A DNA stretch of 10,048 bases from Nitrospinales bacterium (GTDB taxonomy: Bacteria; Nitrospinota_A; UBA7883; JACRGQ01): the NCBI GenBank assembly GCA_023248615.1, contig JAHFEI010000054.1, forward strand, positions 1 to 10,048, written 5' to 3'. Positions 1-5,961 of the stretch are shown piece after piece. A program made the position numbers and the translations under genes. Below the pieces are notes generated by a model, which saw only the letters and a program-made list of their open reading frames with translations, made no database searches and was not told the origin of the DNA. How positions within the stretch are numbered: position 1 is the stretch's first letter; each line of letters opens with the position of its first letter.

Positions 1-785
1 ATCTCTGATATGCGGGCCAAAGCCTCTTCCCTGAAGCTGGAAAGCGGATACGATTTTACGAATTCTTCAAGCGCGTCCACCGTCCCTTTCTCCTTGTAGG
101 GGGCGTATTCCAGGATATCTTTGCGCCGTTCCGCCTCCGGCGCGAGCGGGCTGGTGGAATAATCCCTTAAAAATTCCGCGTACCCCACCACAGAGTTGGC
201 TTCTTTCACCCGCTCAAAAGCCAAGTCTTCTATAGCGGCCTTTGCGGTTGGCAAAAAGCGGTTGCGTGGATGTTTAACGATGAATTCGGCATAGGAGTCC
301 GTCGTCCCGTGCGCTGAATAGGCGCCGAATTCCAGTTCCTCCGCATAAAGCTTTGCCTCGGCGACCCATCGGTTGTGCGGATATTTTGCGATGAAGGCGT
401 AGTACGACTTAACCGTATTTTTCTTGCGGTAGTGGCGGAACTCCTCTAGTTGTTCTTTTGCCAGTTCAGCCGCTTTCTGTTTTGCCGTCACTACAGGTTT
501 GGCTTCGCCTTCTCCCGGCTTTGTTTTTTTCTTCGTTTCGGTATCAGGTTTTACCGGGCCTTCGCCAAACCCCGCCTTTTGCCCCGTCCCCGCCGCTGGT
601 TTGGCGGAGCTTTCGGCAGGAACAGGTTTTGGTATTTCTTTTCCGGCGCAGGCGCAAATGGCAACGGCGCACAGCAACGGTACCAGCAACCACCCGTGCC
701 CTGCGGCGATGGGACGCACCACGCCATTAGTGGCAGACGCCTTAACAATTTTGGATATGTAATTATTAATCACCAAGGGCGACAT
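1..785 (-). CDS. Probable lipoprotein with TPR-like helical repeats (partial, C-terminus off the window)
   Basis: The frame stays open to the left edge, so only the N-terminal ~261 residues are present. Residues ~32-46 are a hydrophobic signal segment (WLLVPLLCAVAICAC) ending in a plausible lipobox, I-C-A-Cys46. A Lys/Pro/Glu/Gly-rich linker follows to ~residue 90. After it come at least four ~35-residue repeats of the type aromatic-x-x-Phe-(I/V/L)-x-(K/D)-x-Pro, e.g. YAFIAKYPHNRW, YAEFIVKHPRNRF, YAEFLRDYSTSPL and LEEFVKSYPLSSF. This resembles TPR or BamD/YbgF-like outer-membrane-associated proteins. From the family pattern it is probably a periplasmic, lipid-anchored scaffold; no enzymatic motif is visible. 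The start is uncertain. ATG at 785 lacks a Shine-Dalgarno and overlaps a TATAAT sequence, while tandem GTGs at 722 and 719 give a more typical signal peptide with the lipidated Cys near residue 25. The gene follows the zinc-ribbon gene on the same strand after 179 nt. Confidence 0.75.
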   Translation of the reverse strand, partial: MSPLVINNYISKIVKASATNGVVRPIAAGHGWLLVPLLCAVAICACAGKEIPKPVPAESSAKPAAGTGQKAGFGEGPVKPDTETKKKTKPGEGEAKPVVTAKQKAAELAKEQLEEFRHYRKKNTVKSYYAFIAKYPHNRWVAEAKLYAEELEFGAYSAHGTTDSYAEFIVKHPRNRFLPTAKAAIEDLAFERVKEANSVVGYAEFLRDYSTSPLAPEAERRKDILEYAPYKEKGTVDALEEFVKSYPLSSFREEALARISE

Positions 786-789
786 TATA
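784..789 (-). promoter_or_regulatory. Possible -10 box for the lipoprotein gene
   Basis: A perfect TATAAT lies on the minus strand directly over the ATG at 785. No good -35 hexamer sits 16-18 nt upstream; the 17-nt position reads TGGTAA, matching TTGACA at 3 of 6 bases. If used, transcription would begin near 777, translation could not start at 785, and the GTG at 722 or 719 would be the start. The surrounding DNA is AT-rich, so a chance match is possible. Confidence 0.25.
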
Positions 790-964
790 TGGAACGCAAT
801 CGCTTTTTACCATAAGCAGAACCGAAGATTATTCTTTAAAAACATGGCCTTGCCATATCTCCCGGCGCACTGCCAGTCGGTTGCAGACATGAATTCGCCG
901 CGTAACATATTGAACCAATAGCCGTTAAATATTGCGACACACGCCTTGATATTGGGAGCAGGGG
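786..964. other. Intergenic region between two minus-strand genes
   Basis: This 179-nt gap is AT-richer than its surroundings and has no convincing terminator. It holds an inverted pair CCAATA (915-920) and TATTGG (950-955) with 29 nt between the arms, too loose for an intrinsic terminator. On the minus strand a 33-codon frame runs from ATG 908 to TAA 807. Its predicted product is rich in Trp, Cys, Gly and aromatics (it includes DWQCAGRYGKAM). It has no Shine-Dalgarno, and I do not recognise it. It could be a small peptide, a decayed gene remnant or chance. Confidence 0.4.
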
Positions 965-1399
965 TTATTCCTTGTCCACCATATTTTTGCGGAACTGGCC
1001 GCCGGGAACGACTTTAATAAGCTTGTCGGCTTTTGCCAGCGCCTGCTCCGTGGTGTATTGATGTTCCCCAGGCTCTTGTTCCGGAGGCAGTATTTCGTCT
1101 ATGTTCGCTTCCGGTGTCGGTGGCTTTGGCTTGGCTGGTGCGGCGGCTTGCGGTTTTGGCGCTTCGGCAGTTTTTCCTTGCGAATGTAAATAGAAATAAA
1201 GCCCTGCGGCAATGCCGATGGCGACAATAATGTAGGGCAACGGACTTCCCGTGGATTTTTGCGGCCTTGGCACTGCTGGCGCATTCGCCGATTCGGCTTT
1301 TTTCTTGAGTTTTTTTATGTAGCTTGCCACCACTACATTGCAGTGCGGACACTCTAAATCGGTATCGGCAATATCTTTATGGCACTTGGGACAATCCAT
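965..1399 (-). CDS. Zinc-ribbon, single-pass membrane protein of unknown function
   Basis: The 144-residue product begins with a zinc ribbon: CPKC at 3-6 and CPHC at 17-20, four cysteines that would bind one zinc. A basic, coiled-coil-like patch (KKLKKK at 29-34) and a short linker follow. One transmembrane helix spans ~55-71. After it comes an Ala/Pro/Lys-rich stretch to ~95 and an acidic C-terminal part with PPEQEPGEHQY. By the positive-inside rule the ribbon should be cytoplasmic and the tail periplasmic. A strong GGAGGG lies 3 nt before the ATG, which supports the start. The ribbon resembles the N-terminal zinc ribbons of many bacterial membrane proteins (zinc_ribbon/MJ0042 type), but no specific family is recognised. 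It lies divergent to the DHS-like gene and upstream of the lipoprotein gene. The biological role is unknown; a protein-interaction or envelope-sensing job would be a guess. Confidence 0.75.
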   Translation of the reverse strand: MDCPKCHKDIADTDLECPHCNVVVASYIKKLKKKAESANAPAVPRPQKSTGSPLPYIIVAIGIAAGLYFYLHSQGKTAEAPKPQAAAPAKPKPPTPEANIDEILPPEQEPGEHQYTTEQALAKADKLIKVVPGGQFRKNMVDKE

Positions 1400-1445
1400 A
1401 GACCCTCCGAAATATTACGGCCTCATGGTAGCACGCCTGCGGCGC

Positions 1446-1484
1446 TCCACAAACCCTCCAAATATCTTTATAAGGCGAAACGCC
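1446..1484 (+). promoter_or_regulatory. Candidate promoter with small inverted repeat upstream of the DHS/purine array
   Basis: The 116-nt divergent gap must hold the promoters of both flanking genes. On the plus strand the best pair I see is TCCACA (1446-1451) and TATAAG (1469-1474), 17 nt apart, each with 4-5 matches to the sigma-70 consensus. It is followed at once by a perfect short inverted repeat, GGCG-AAA-CGCC (1474-1484), lying where transcription would start. The repeat could be an operator half-site pair or a small hairpin, but it is short enough to be chance. No PurR box or riboswitch is recognised. Confidence 0.22.
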
Positions 1485-1515
1485 ACGAAATAAATTATAT
1501 TGTTACGAGTGGGTT

Positions 1516-2451
1516 ATGGAAAAAAAGCATGAACGGGCCGATTTCGGAAAAATAAAGAACTATCCGATATCCGTGCGCAACAACAAGGTCTCGACGGCCG
1601 ATTTCGCCGATGTGGGGAAATACCGCAACACCGGCGATATCGCAGACCTTTTGCCGCGCCAGTTGAAGGCGCTGGATATGTGCGCGATAGCCGAGCGCGT
1701 TAAAGAAGCGCGGGATAAAAAACGCGCCGTGATTTTCGCCATGGGGGCGCACGTAATAAAGACCGGTTGTTCCACCATAGTAATAGACCTGGTGGAAAGC
1801 GGGATTATCACAGGTATAGCGATGAACGGCGCAGGCGCGGTGCACGACCTGGAGATAGCGCTCATAGGCGAAACCTCGGAGGATGTGGAGGAAGAGATAA
1901 AGACCGGCAGGTTCGGCATGGTGGAGGAGACCGCCGCCATGACCATGGAGGCGCTGGGAGCCTACCCGGAGTTCGGCTTCGGGCAGGCGCTAGGGCAGTT
2001 CATCGTCGACCGCAAGATGCCGTTTGTCGACAACAGCATCCTGGCCGCCTGTGTAAGGGCCGGTATCCCCGCTACCGTGCATGCCGCCATCGGGTGCGAG
2101 ATAACGCACATCCACCCAAAGACGGACGGCGGGTTGATAGGGGAAAAAAGTTTCGACGATTTCAAGGTGTTCACCGCCATGCTGAAACATCTCAACGGCG
2201 GCGGCTGTTATTTCAATGTAGGTTCCGCCGTGATATTGCCGGAGGTTTTCATAAAAGCGCTTAGCGCCGCGCGCAACCTGGGGGACGAGGTAAAAGGGTT
2301 TACCGCCGTTGATTTCGACATGATGCTACACTACCGCCCCGGCGTAAACGTGGTGCACCGCCCCGTTACCACCGGCGGCAAGGGATACCGCGTAACCGGC
2401 CACCACGAGCTTTTGCTCCCGCTTCTTTACCACCTGATACGAAAAGGATAG
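1516..2451 (+). CDS. Deoxyhypusine synthase-like protein
   Basis: The 311-residue product has the size and fold signature of the deoxyhypusine synthase (DHS) family. These NAD-dependent enzymes transfer the aminobutyl group of spermidine to an acceptor; in eukaryotes and archaea the acceptor is a lysine of (e/a)IF5A. Visible landmarks are GAHVIKTG at 77-84, NGAGAVHDLE at 104-113, the GRFGM segment near 130, and a C-terminal block with GGKGYRVTGHHEL. Lys289 in that block may correspond to the catalytic lysine of true DHS, but I cannot confirm this without an alignment. Bacteria lack eIF5A, so the likely substrate is a small amine (homospermidine synthase-type chemistry, as in the DHS-derived plant enzymes) or something unknown. 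The NGA-HD(L/F)E block differs from the classical DHS glycine-rich block, so this is a divergent branch. The ATG at 1516 has only a weak GAGTGGG upstream. The gene heads the array and ends 3 nt before the hydrolase gene. Confidence 0.85.
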   Translation: MEKKHERADFGKIKNYPISVRNNKVSTADFADVGKYRNTGDIADLLPRQLKALDMCAIAERVKEARDKKRAVIFAMGAHVIKTGCSTIVIDLVESGIITGIAMNGAGAVHDLEIALIGETSEDVEEEIKTGRFGMVEETAAMTMEALGAYPEFGFGQALGQFIVDRKMPFVDNSILAACVRAGIPATVHAAIGCEITHIHPKTDGGLIGEKSFDDFKVFTAMLKHLNGGGCYFNVGSAVILPEVFIKALSAARNLGDEVKGFTAVDFDMMLHYRPGVNVVHRPVTTGGKGYRVTGHHELLLPLLYHLIRKG

Positions 2452-2454
2452 CGG

Positions 2455-3219
2455 ATGAAACTTTGCGTTTTGGGGAGCGGTAGCAAGGGAAACGCCACGT
2501 TGATACATTCCGATTCCTCCGCCGTGCTGGTGGACGCAGGGTTTTCCTGCCGGGAGATTGAATCCAGGCTGAAGAGCATTTCATTCGACCCGCAAAAAAT
2601 AAATGCGATTTTGATAACGCACGAGCATACCGACCACCTGAAAGGGGCGCCGCTTTTTTCCCGCAGGTACGGGATACCGATTTACCTCACCGAAGGCACG
2701 CGCCTGAATGCCAATGGGGAACTTGGTACTACCGGCCAGTTGGAAACCGTAAGCACCGAGCGCGATTTTGCGGTGGGCGACCTGGAGGTACACCCGTTTT
2801 CCATACCGCACGATGCGGCGGAGCCGGTGGCTTACATGGTCAGCAACAAGGGTCGGCGCGCGCTCGTGATGACCGACCTGGGGCATGCGACAGTGCGCGT
2901 GGTAGAGAAAACGCGCATGGCGAACCTGGCGATGGTGGAATCGAACCACGACCCGGAACTGCTGAAAATCGGCCCGTACCCGTGGTTCCTTAAGGAACGC
3001 GTGGGAGGCAGGATGGGACACCTTTCGAACGACGACTGCATGGAGCTTTTGGCGAACGCGGGTGGAGATGCGCTTTCCACCGTGATTTTTGCGCATCTGA
3101 GCCAGCAGAACAACAACCCGCACCTGGTGCGGCTGAACGCGGATACGCTGTTCGCGGAACGCAAGGTTACGTGCGAAATAGCGTCGCAGGATGCCTGCGG
3201 TAAAATACACGAGGTGTAG
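2455..3219 (+). CDS. Metallo-beta-lactamase-fold hydrolase, WalJ/YycJ family
   Basis: The 254-residue product has a complete MBL metal-binding set: THEHTDH at 55-61 (His56, His58, Asp60, His61), then SIPHDA, TDLGH, ESNHD, GRMGHLSN and FAHLSQQNNNP. The opening LGSGSKGN and the SNHD and GHLSN motifs are typical of the YycJ/WalJ branch. Firmicute members lie beside the WalRK two-component genes and have been linked to DNA metabolism, including 5' exonuclease activity; whether that applies here is inference. No WalK/WalR genes are in this window. No signal peptide is seen, so it is cytoplasmic. AAAAGGA lies about 6 nt before the ATG and overlaps the end of the DHS-like gene. The stop is 4 nt before the purB start and the purB ribosome binding site lies inside this gene, so the two are probably co-translated. 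Confidence 0.88.
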   Translation: MKLCVLGSGSKGNATLIHSDSSAVLVDAGFSCREIESRLKSISFDPQKINAILITHEHTDHLKGAPLFSRRYGIPIYLTEGTRLNANGELGTTGQLETVSTERDFAVGDLEVHPFSIPHDAAEPVAYMVSNKGRRALVMTDLGHATVRVVEKTRMANLAMVESNHDPELLKIGPYPWFLKERVGGRMGHLSNDDCMELLANAGGDALSTVIFAHLSQQNNNPHLVRLNADTLFAERKVTCEIASQDACGKIHEV

Positions 3220-3223
3220 AAAG

Positions 3224-4522
3224 ATGATACCAAGATACTCGCTGAAGGAAATGGCCAGCCTGTGGTCGCTGGAGAACAAATACGCCGTCTGGCTGGAGGT
3301 GGAAATGGCCGCCTGCGAGGCGCACGCGAAGATGGGGAAAATTCCCCGGCGTGCGCTTTCCGCGATAAAGAAGAAAGCGGCGTTCAGCGTGAAGCGCATC
3401 GATACGATAGAACGCGAAGTGCGGCACGATGTGATAGCGTTTCTCACCAGCGTTGCGGAAAACGTGGGGCCGGATTCGCGCTACATCCACATGGGGCTTA
3501 CCTCGTCCGATGTGGTGGATACCGCCCTGTGCGCCCAGATGAAACGCGCCGGTGAAATGATACTGGAAAAACTCGACCCCTTCCTGAAATCGCTGAAAAA
3601 GGCGGCCTACCGCTACAAGAAAACACCGTGCATGGGCCGCACCCATGGCGTACATGCCGAGCCGACTACGTTCGGGCTGAAGATAGCGCTGTGGTACTCG
3701 GAGATGGCGCGTAACAGGGAGCGGCTGGAAAGGGCGATAGTCGGCATATCTGTGGGGAAAATTTCCGGGGCGGTGGGTACACACGCGCATGCATCGCCAG
3801 AGATAGAAGCCTACGTGTGCAAAAAGATGGGGCTGGTTCCCGCACCGATTTCCACCCAGATAATCCAGCGCGATAGGCATGCCGACTACATGGCGGCGCT
3901 TTCCATCACTGCCGCGACGATAGAAAAAATAGCCTTGGAGATACGCCACCTGCAACGCTCCGAGGTGTTGGAAGCGGAGGAACCGTTCTCGGCGGGGCAA
4001 AAAGGCTCTTCCGCCATGCCGCACAAGCGCAACCCGGTGAATTGCGAGCAGATGTGCGGCCTGGCCCGCGTGGTGCGCGGCAACCTGCAGGCGGCGCTGG
4101 AAAACGTGGCGCTATGGCACGAGCGCGACATCAGCCACTCCAGCGTGGAGCGGATAATATTGCCGGATTCCACAATGCTGGTGCACTACATGCTGGAGAA
4201 AATGCGCAAAATAATAGACGGCCTGCACGTATACCCCAAGCGGATGCGGCGCAATATCAACGCCACATACGGCCTTTTCCACTCGCAGAAAGTTTTGCTG
4301 GCGCTTACCCAAAGCGGCATGACGCGGGAGAAGGCCTATTCGCTGGTGCAAAACATAGCCATGGTCTGCTGGCGCGAGGAAGTGCAGTTTAAAGACCTGG
4401 TGATGGCCAGCCCGGAAATAACTGCCCGCCTTTCCAAGGCAGAGATTGAAGAATTGTTCGACCTGAACTATTATCTCAGGGGTGTGGACACGATATTCAA
4501 GCGCGTTTTTACCGCCTCATAG
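3224..4522 (+). CDS. purB: Adenylosuccinate lyase
   Basis: PurB catalyses two fumarate-releasing steps: SAICAR to AICAR in IMP synthesis, and adenylosuccinate to AMP. The 432-residue length is normal for the short, B. subtilis/Thermotoga-type enzyme. Catalytic motifs are intact: His68 in VRHDV, His89 in YIHMGLTSSDVVDT, His141 in GRTHGVHAEP, and the flexible signature loop KGSSAMPHKRNP with Ser262/Ser263. These positions match the B. subtilis numbering closely. The active enzyme is a homotetramer with active sites shared between subunits. The ATG at 3224 is preferred over an upstream in-frame ATG at 3191 because GAGGTG sits 7 nt before it and the upstream residues (MPAVKYTRCRK) are not part of the family. 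purC follows after 18 nt. Confidence 0.97.
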   Translation: MIPRYSLKEMASLWSLENKYAVWLEVEMAACEAHAKMGKIPRRALSAIKKKAAFSVKRIDTIEREVRHDVIAFLTSVAENVGPDSRYIHMGLTSSDVVDTALCAQMKRAGEMILEKLDPFLKSLKKAAYRYKKTPCMGRTHGVHAEPTTFGLKIALWYSEMARNRERLERAIVGISVGKISGAVGTHAHASPEIEAYVCKKMGLVPAPISTQIIQRDRHADYMAALSITAATIEKIALEIRHLQRSEVLEAEEPFSAGQKGSSAMPHKRNPVNCEQMCGLARVVRGNLQAALENVALWHERDISHSSVERIILPDSTMLVHYMLEKMRKIIDGLHVYPKRMRRNINATYGLFHSQKVLLALTQSGMTREKAYSLVQNIAMVCWREEVQFKDLVMASPEITARLSKAEIEELFDLNYYLRGVDTIFKRVFTAS

Positions 4523-4525
4523 TTG

Positions 4526-4532
4526 AAAGGAG
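4526..4532 (+). promoter_or_regulatory. Ribosome binding site that fixes the purC start
   Basis: GAAAGGAG lies in the 18-nt gap between purB and purC, with AGGAG at 4528-4532 and 8 nt to a GTG at 4541. This ideal spacing argues for the GTG start and against the in-frame TTG at 4523, which would lie upstream of the site. Confidence 0.7.
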
Positions 4533-4540
4533 TACCGCCA

Positions 4541-5251
4541 GTGCCGCAAAAACTTGAGCAGATATACGAGGGGAAGGCAAAGAAGCTTTTCCGCACGGAT
4601 GACCCGAACCTTGTAATCCATTATTTCAAGGACGACGCCACCGCATTTAACGCCCTGAAGAAAGGGACGATAGTGGACAAGGGGATAATGAACAATACCC
4701 TTTCGACCGTTATTTTCCAGTACTTGGAAAAACGTGGCGTAAAGACCCACTTCGTGAAAAAACTTTCCGACCGCGAGATGCTTTCCAAGAAAGTGCAGAT
4801 AATCCCGGTGGAAGTGGTGGTGCGGAACGTACTCGCCGGGTCGCTGGCAAAAAAGCTTGGCCGGGAGGAAGGCGAACAGCTAAAAAAACCGGTGGTGGAG
4901 TTCTACTACAAGGATGACGCGCTGGGCGATCCAATGGTGAATGCCGACCACGTGCTGGCGTTTGGCTGGGCCACGAAACAGGAGTTGGCCGCTATAACCA
5001 AAAGCGCGTTGGAGGTCGGCAAATTGTTGACCGCTTTTTTTGCGAAAAAAGGGATACGGCTGGTGGATTTCAAGCTGGAGTTCGGAAGGCACAAGGGGAA
5101 GGTGCTTCTTGCCGACGAGTTTTCGCCGGATACATCGCGCCTTTGGGACATGAAGTCCGGCGAGAAAATGGATAAAGACCGTTTCCGTCGCGACCTCGGC
5201 AAGGTGGAGGAATCATACAGCGAGGTTGTAAGAAGGGTCACTGGCAAATGA
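4541..5251 (+). CDS. purC: Phosphoribosylaminoimidazole-succinocarboxamide synthase (SAICAR synthetase)
   Basis: PurC joins CAIR and aspartate with ATP to give SAICAR, the substrate of the PurB step encoded just upstream. From the GTG start the protein is 236 residues, the usual bacterial length. Recognisable motifs are YEGKAKKLF near the N-terminus (ATP-binding lobe), KGTIVDKGIMNN, the PVEVVVRNVLAGSLAKKLG block (substrate-binding signature), and the C-terminal DEFSPDTSRLWD signature. It is cytoplasmic. The stop codon overlaps the purS start (ATGA at 5248-5251), so the two genes are translationally coupled. Gene order purB-purC-purS-purQ follows a common layout in bacteria with a split FGAM synthase. 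Confidence 0.97.
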   Translation: MPQKLEQIYEGKAKKLFRTDDPNLVIHYFKDDATAFNALKKGTIVDKGIMNNTLSTVIFQYLEKRGVKTHFVKKLSDREMLSKKVQIIPVEVVVRNVLAGSLAKKLGREEGEQLKKPVVEFYYKDDALGDPMVNADHVLAFGWATKQELAAITKSALEVGKLLTAFFAKKGIRLVDFKLEFGRHKGKVLLADEFSPDTSRLWDMKSGEKMDKDRFRRDLGKVEESYSEVVRRVTGK

Positions 5252-5499
5252 AAGCGAAAGTCACGGTCACGCTAAGGAGCGGAATCCTGGATACGCAGGG
5301 GAAAGCGGTGGAGCATGCGCTACACTCGCTGGGGTTTACCGGCGTGCATGGGGTGCGGATAGGCAAACATATAGAGATAGAGATGGACGCCGAAACAGGC
5401 GAAGCGGCGAAAGCGGCGCTGGACGAGATGTGTAAAAAGCTCCTTGCCAATCCCGTGATGGAAAATTACGAAGTTCGCCTGGACGAAAAGGGAAAATAG
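5248..5499 (+). CDS. purS: Phosphoribosylformylglycinamidine synthase subunit PurS
   Basis: PurS is the small structural subunit of the three-part FGAM synthase (PurL-PurQ-PurS). It bridges the glutaminase PurQ and the small synthetase PurL and helps channel ammonia. The 83 residues carry the family hallmarks: VTVTLRSGILDTQGKAVEHAL, the LGF segment followed by VRIGKHIEIEMD, and KKLLANPVMENYEV at the C-terminus. The family usually has DPQGK where this protein has DTQGK. Translation begins within the purC stop (ATGA). Only 3 nt separate it from the next gene. A partner small PurL must lie outside this window. Confidence 0.95.
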   Translation: MKAKVTVTLRSGILDTQGKAVEHALHSLGFTGVHGVRIGKHIEIEMDAETGEAAKAALDEMCKKLLANPVMENYEVRLDEKGK

Positions 5500-5502
5500 G
5501 CG

Positions 5503-5961
5503 ATGGACCTTCGCGGCATCAAAATGTTCATGTGCGAGATACCGCTGTTCGACCAGCTAAAGCAGGACGACATCCCCGTTATGGCATCGTACCTGGAATA
5601 CCGCACGGTGCCGCCGAAAACCGTTATAGCCAACGAGGGGGAAGTGGGCAACTCGGTTTTTTTCATCGTCAACGGCAAGGCGGAGATACGCAAGGAAGGG
5701 ATGGACGGAAAGCAGGCCAGCATGGGCTTTCGCGGAAAAGGCGCGTCTGTGGGCGAAATCGCGCTGGTGGTGGATAGCCCGATGCGCATCGCCACGATAG
5801 TCGCGGCGGAAACCGTGGAGATGCTCGTCCTCTCCCGCGAGAACTTCGAGAAAATCATATTGAAAAATCCGGCTATAGCGATACGGATATTGCGCAATAT
5901 CGCCAATACGCTCAGCCAGCGCGTGGGACAGCTTAGCGGCAAAGTGGCCGACATGTCATGA
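5503..5961 (+). CDS. Stand-alone cyclic-nucleotide-binding domain protein
   Basis: The 152-residue product is a single cNMP-binding beta-barrel with its C-terminal helices. The phosphate-binding cassette is well preserved: GEIAL at 84-88 and RIAT at 95-98, so the Glu that contacts the ribose 2'-OH (Glu85) and the Arg that binds the cyclic phosphate (Arg95) are both present. Glycines in the barrel turns (EGEVGNS, NGKAE) also fit. Unlike CRP/FNR regulators there is no DNA-binding helix-turn-helix after the domain; the protein ends about 35 residues past the cassette in a helix (RILRNIANTLSQRVGQLSG). It is therefore probably a ligand-sensing adaptor, not a transcription factor. AAGGGA of the purS end serves as ribosome binding site, and the stop overlaps the purQ start (ATGA). 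The position inside the FGAM synthase genes suggests, but does not prove, a role in controlling purine synthesis. Confidence 0.9.
   Translation: MDLRGIKMFMCEIPLFDQLKQDDIPVMASYLEYRTVPPKTVIANEGEVGNSVFFIVNGKAEIRKEGMDGKQASMGFRGKGASVGEIALVVDSPMRIATIVAAETVEMLVLSRENFEKIILKNPAIAIRILRNIANTLSQRVGQLSGKVADMS

Noticed and set aside
450..815. Plus-strand frames over the lipoprotein signal and linker region
   Set aside because: The minus-strand frame shows a signal segment, lipobox and repeats. The plus frames are Phe/Arg- or Pro/Arg-rich antisense readings.
915..955. CCAATA...TATTGG as a terminator or structured RNA
   Set aside because: The arms are only 6 bp with a 29-nt loop and weak AT pairing, and there is no U-tract.
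3191..3223. Upstream ATG at 3191 as the purB start
   Set aside because: It overlaps the hydrolase gene and adds 11 non-family residues. The ATG at 3224 has a good GAGGTG at proper spacing, and His68/His89/His141 numbering then matches B. subtilis PurB.
2581..3447. Long minus-strand frame (288 codons) across the WalJ-like and purB genes
   Set aside because: It is antisense to two clearly identified genes, has no family motif and is rich in Arg/His as expected for a shadow frame of GC-rich coding DNA.
3167..4024. Long minus-strand frame (285 codons) antisense to purB
   Set aside because: It mirrors purB, whose catalytic motifs are intact. The composition is shadow-like (many Arg, His, Gly) with no domain.
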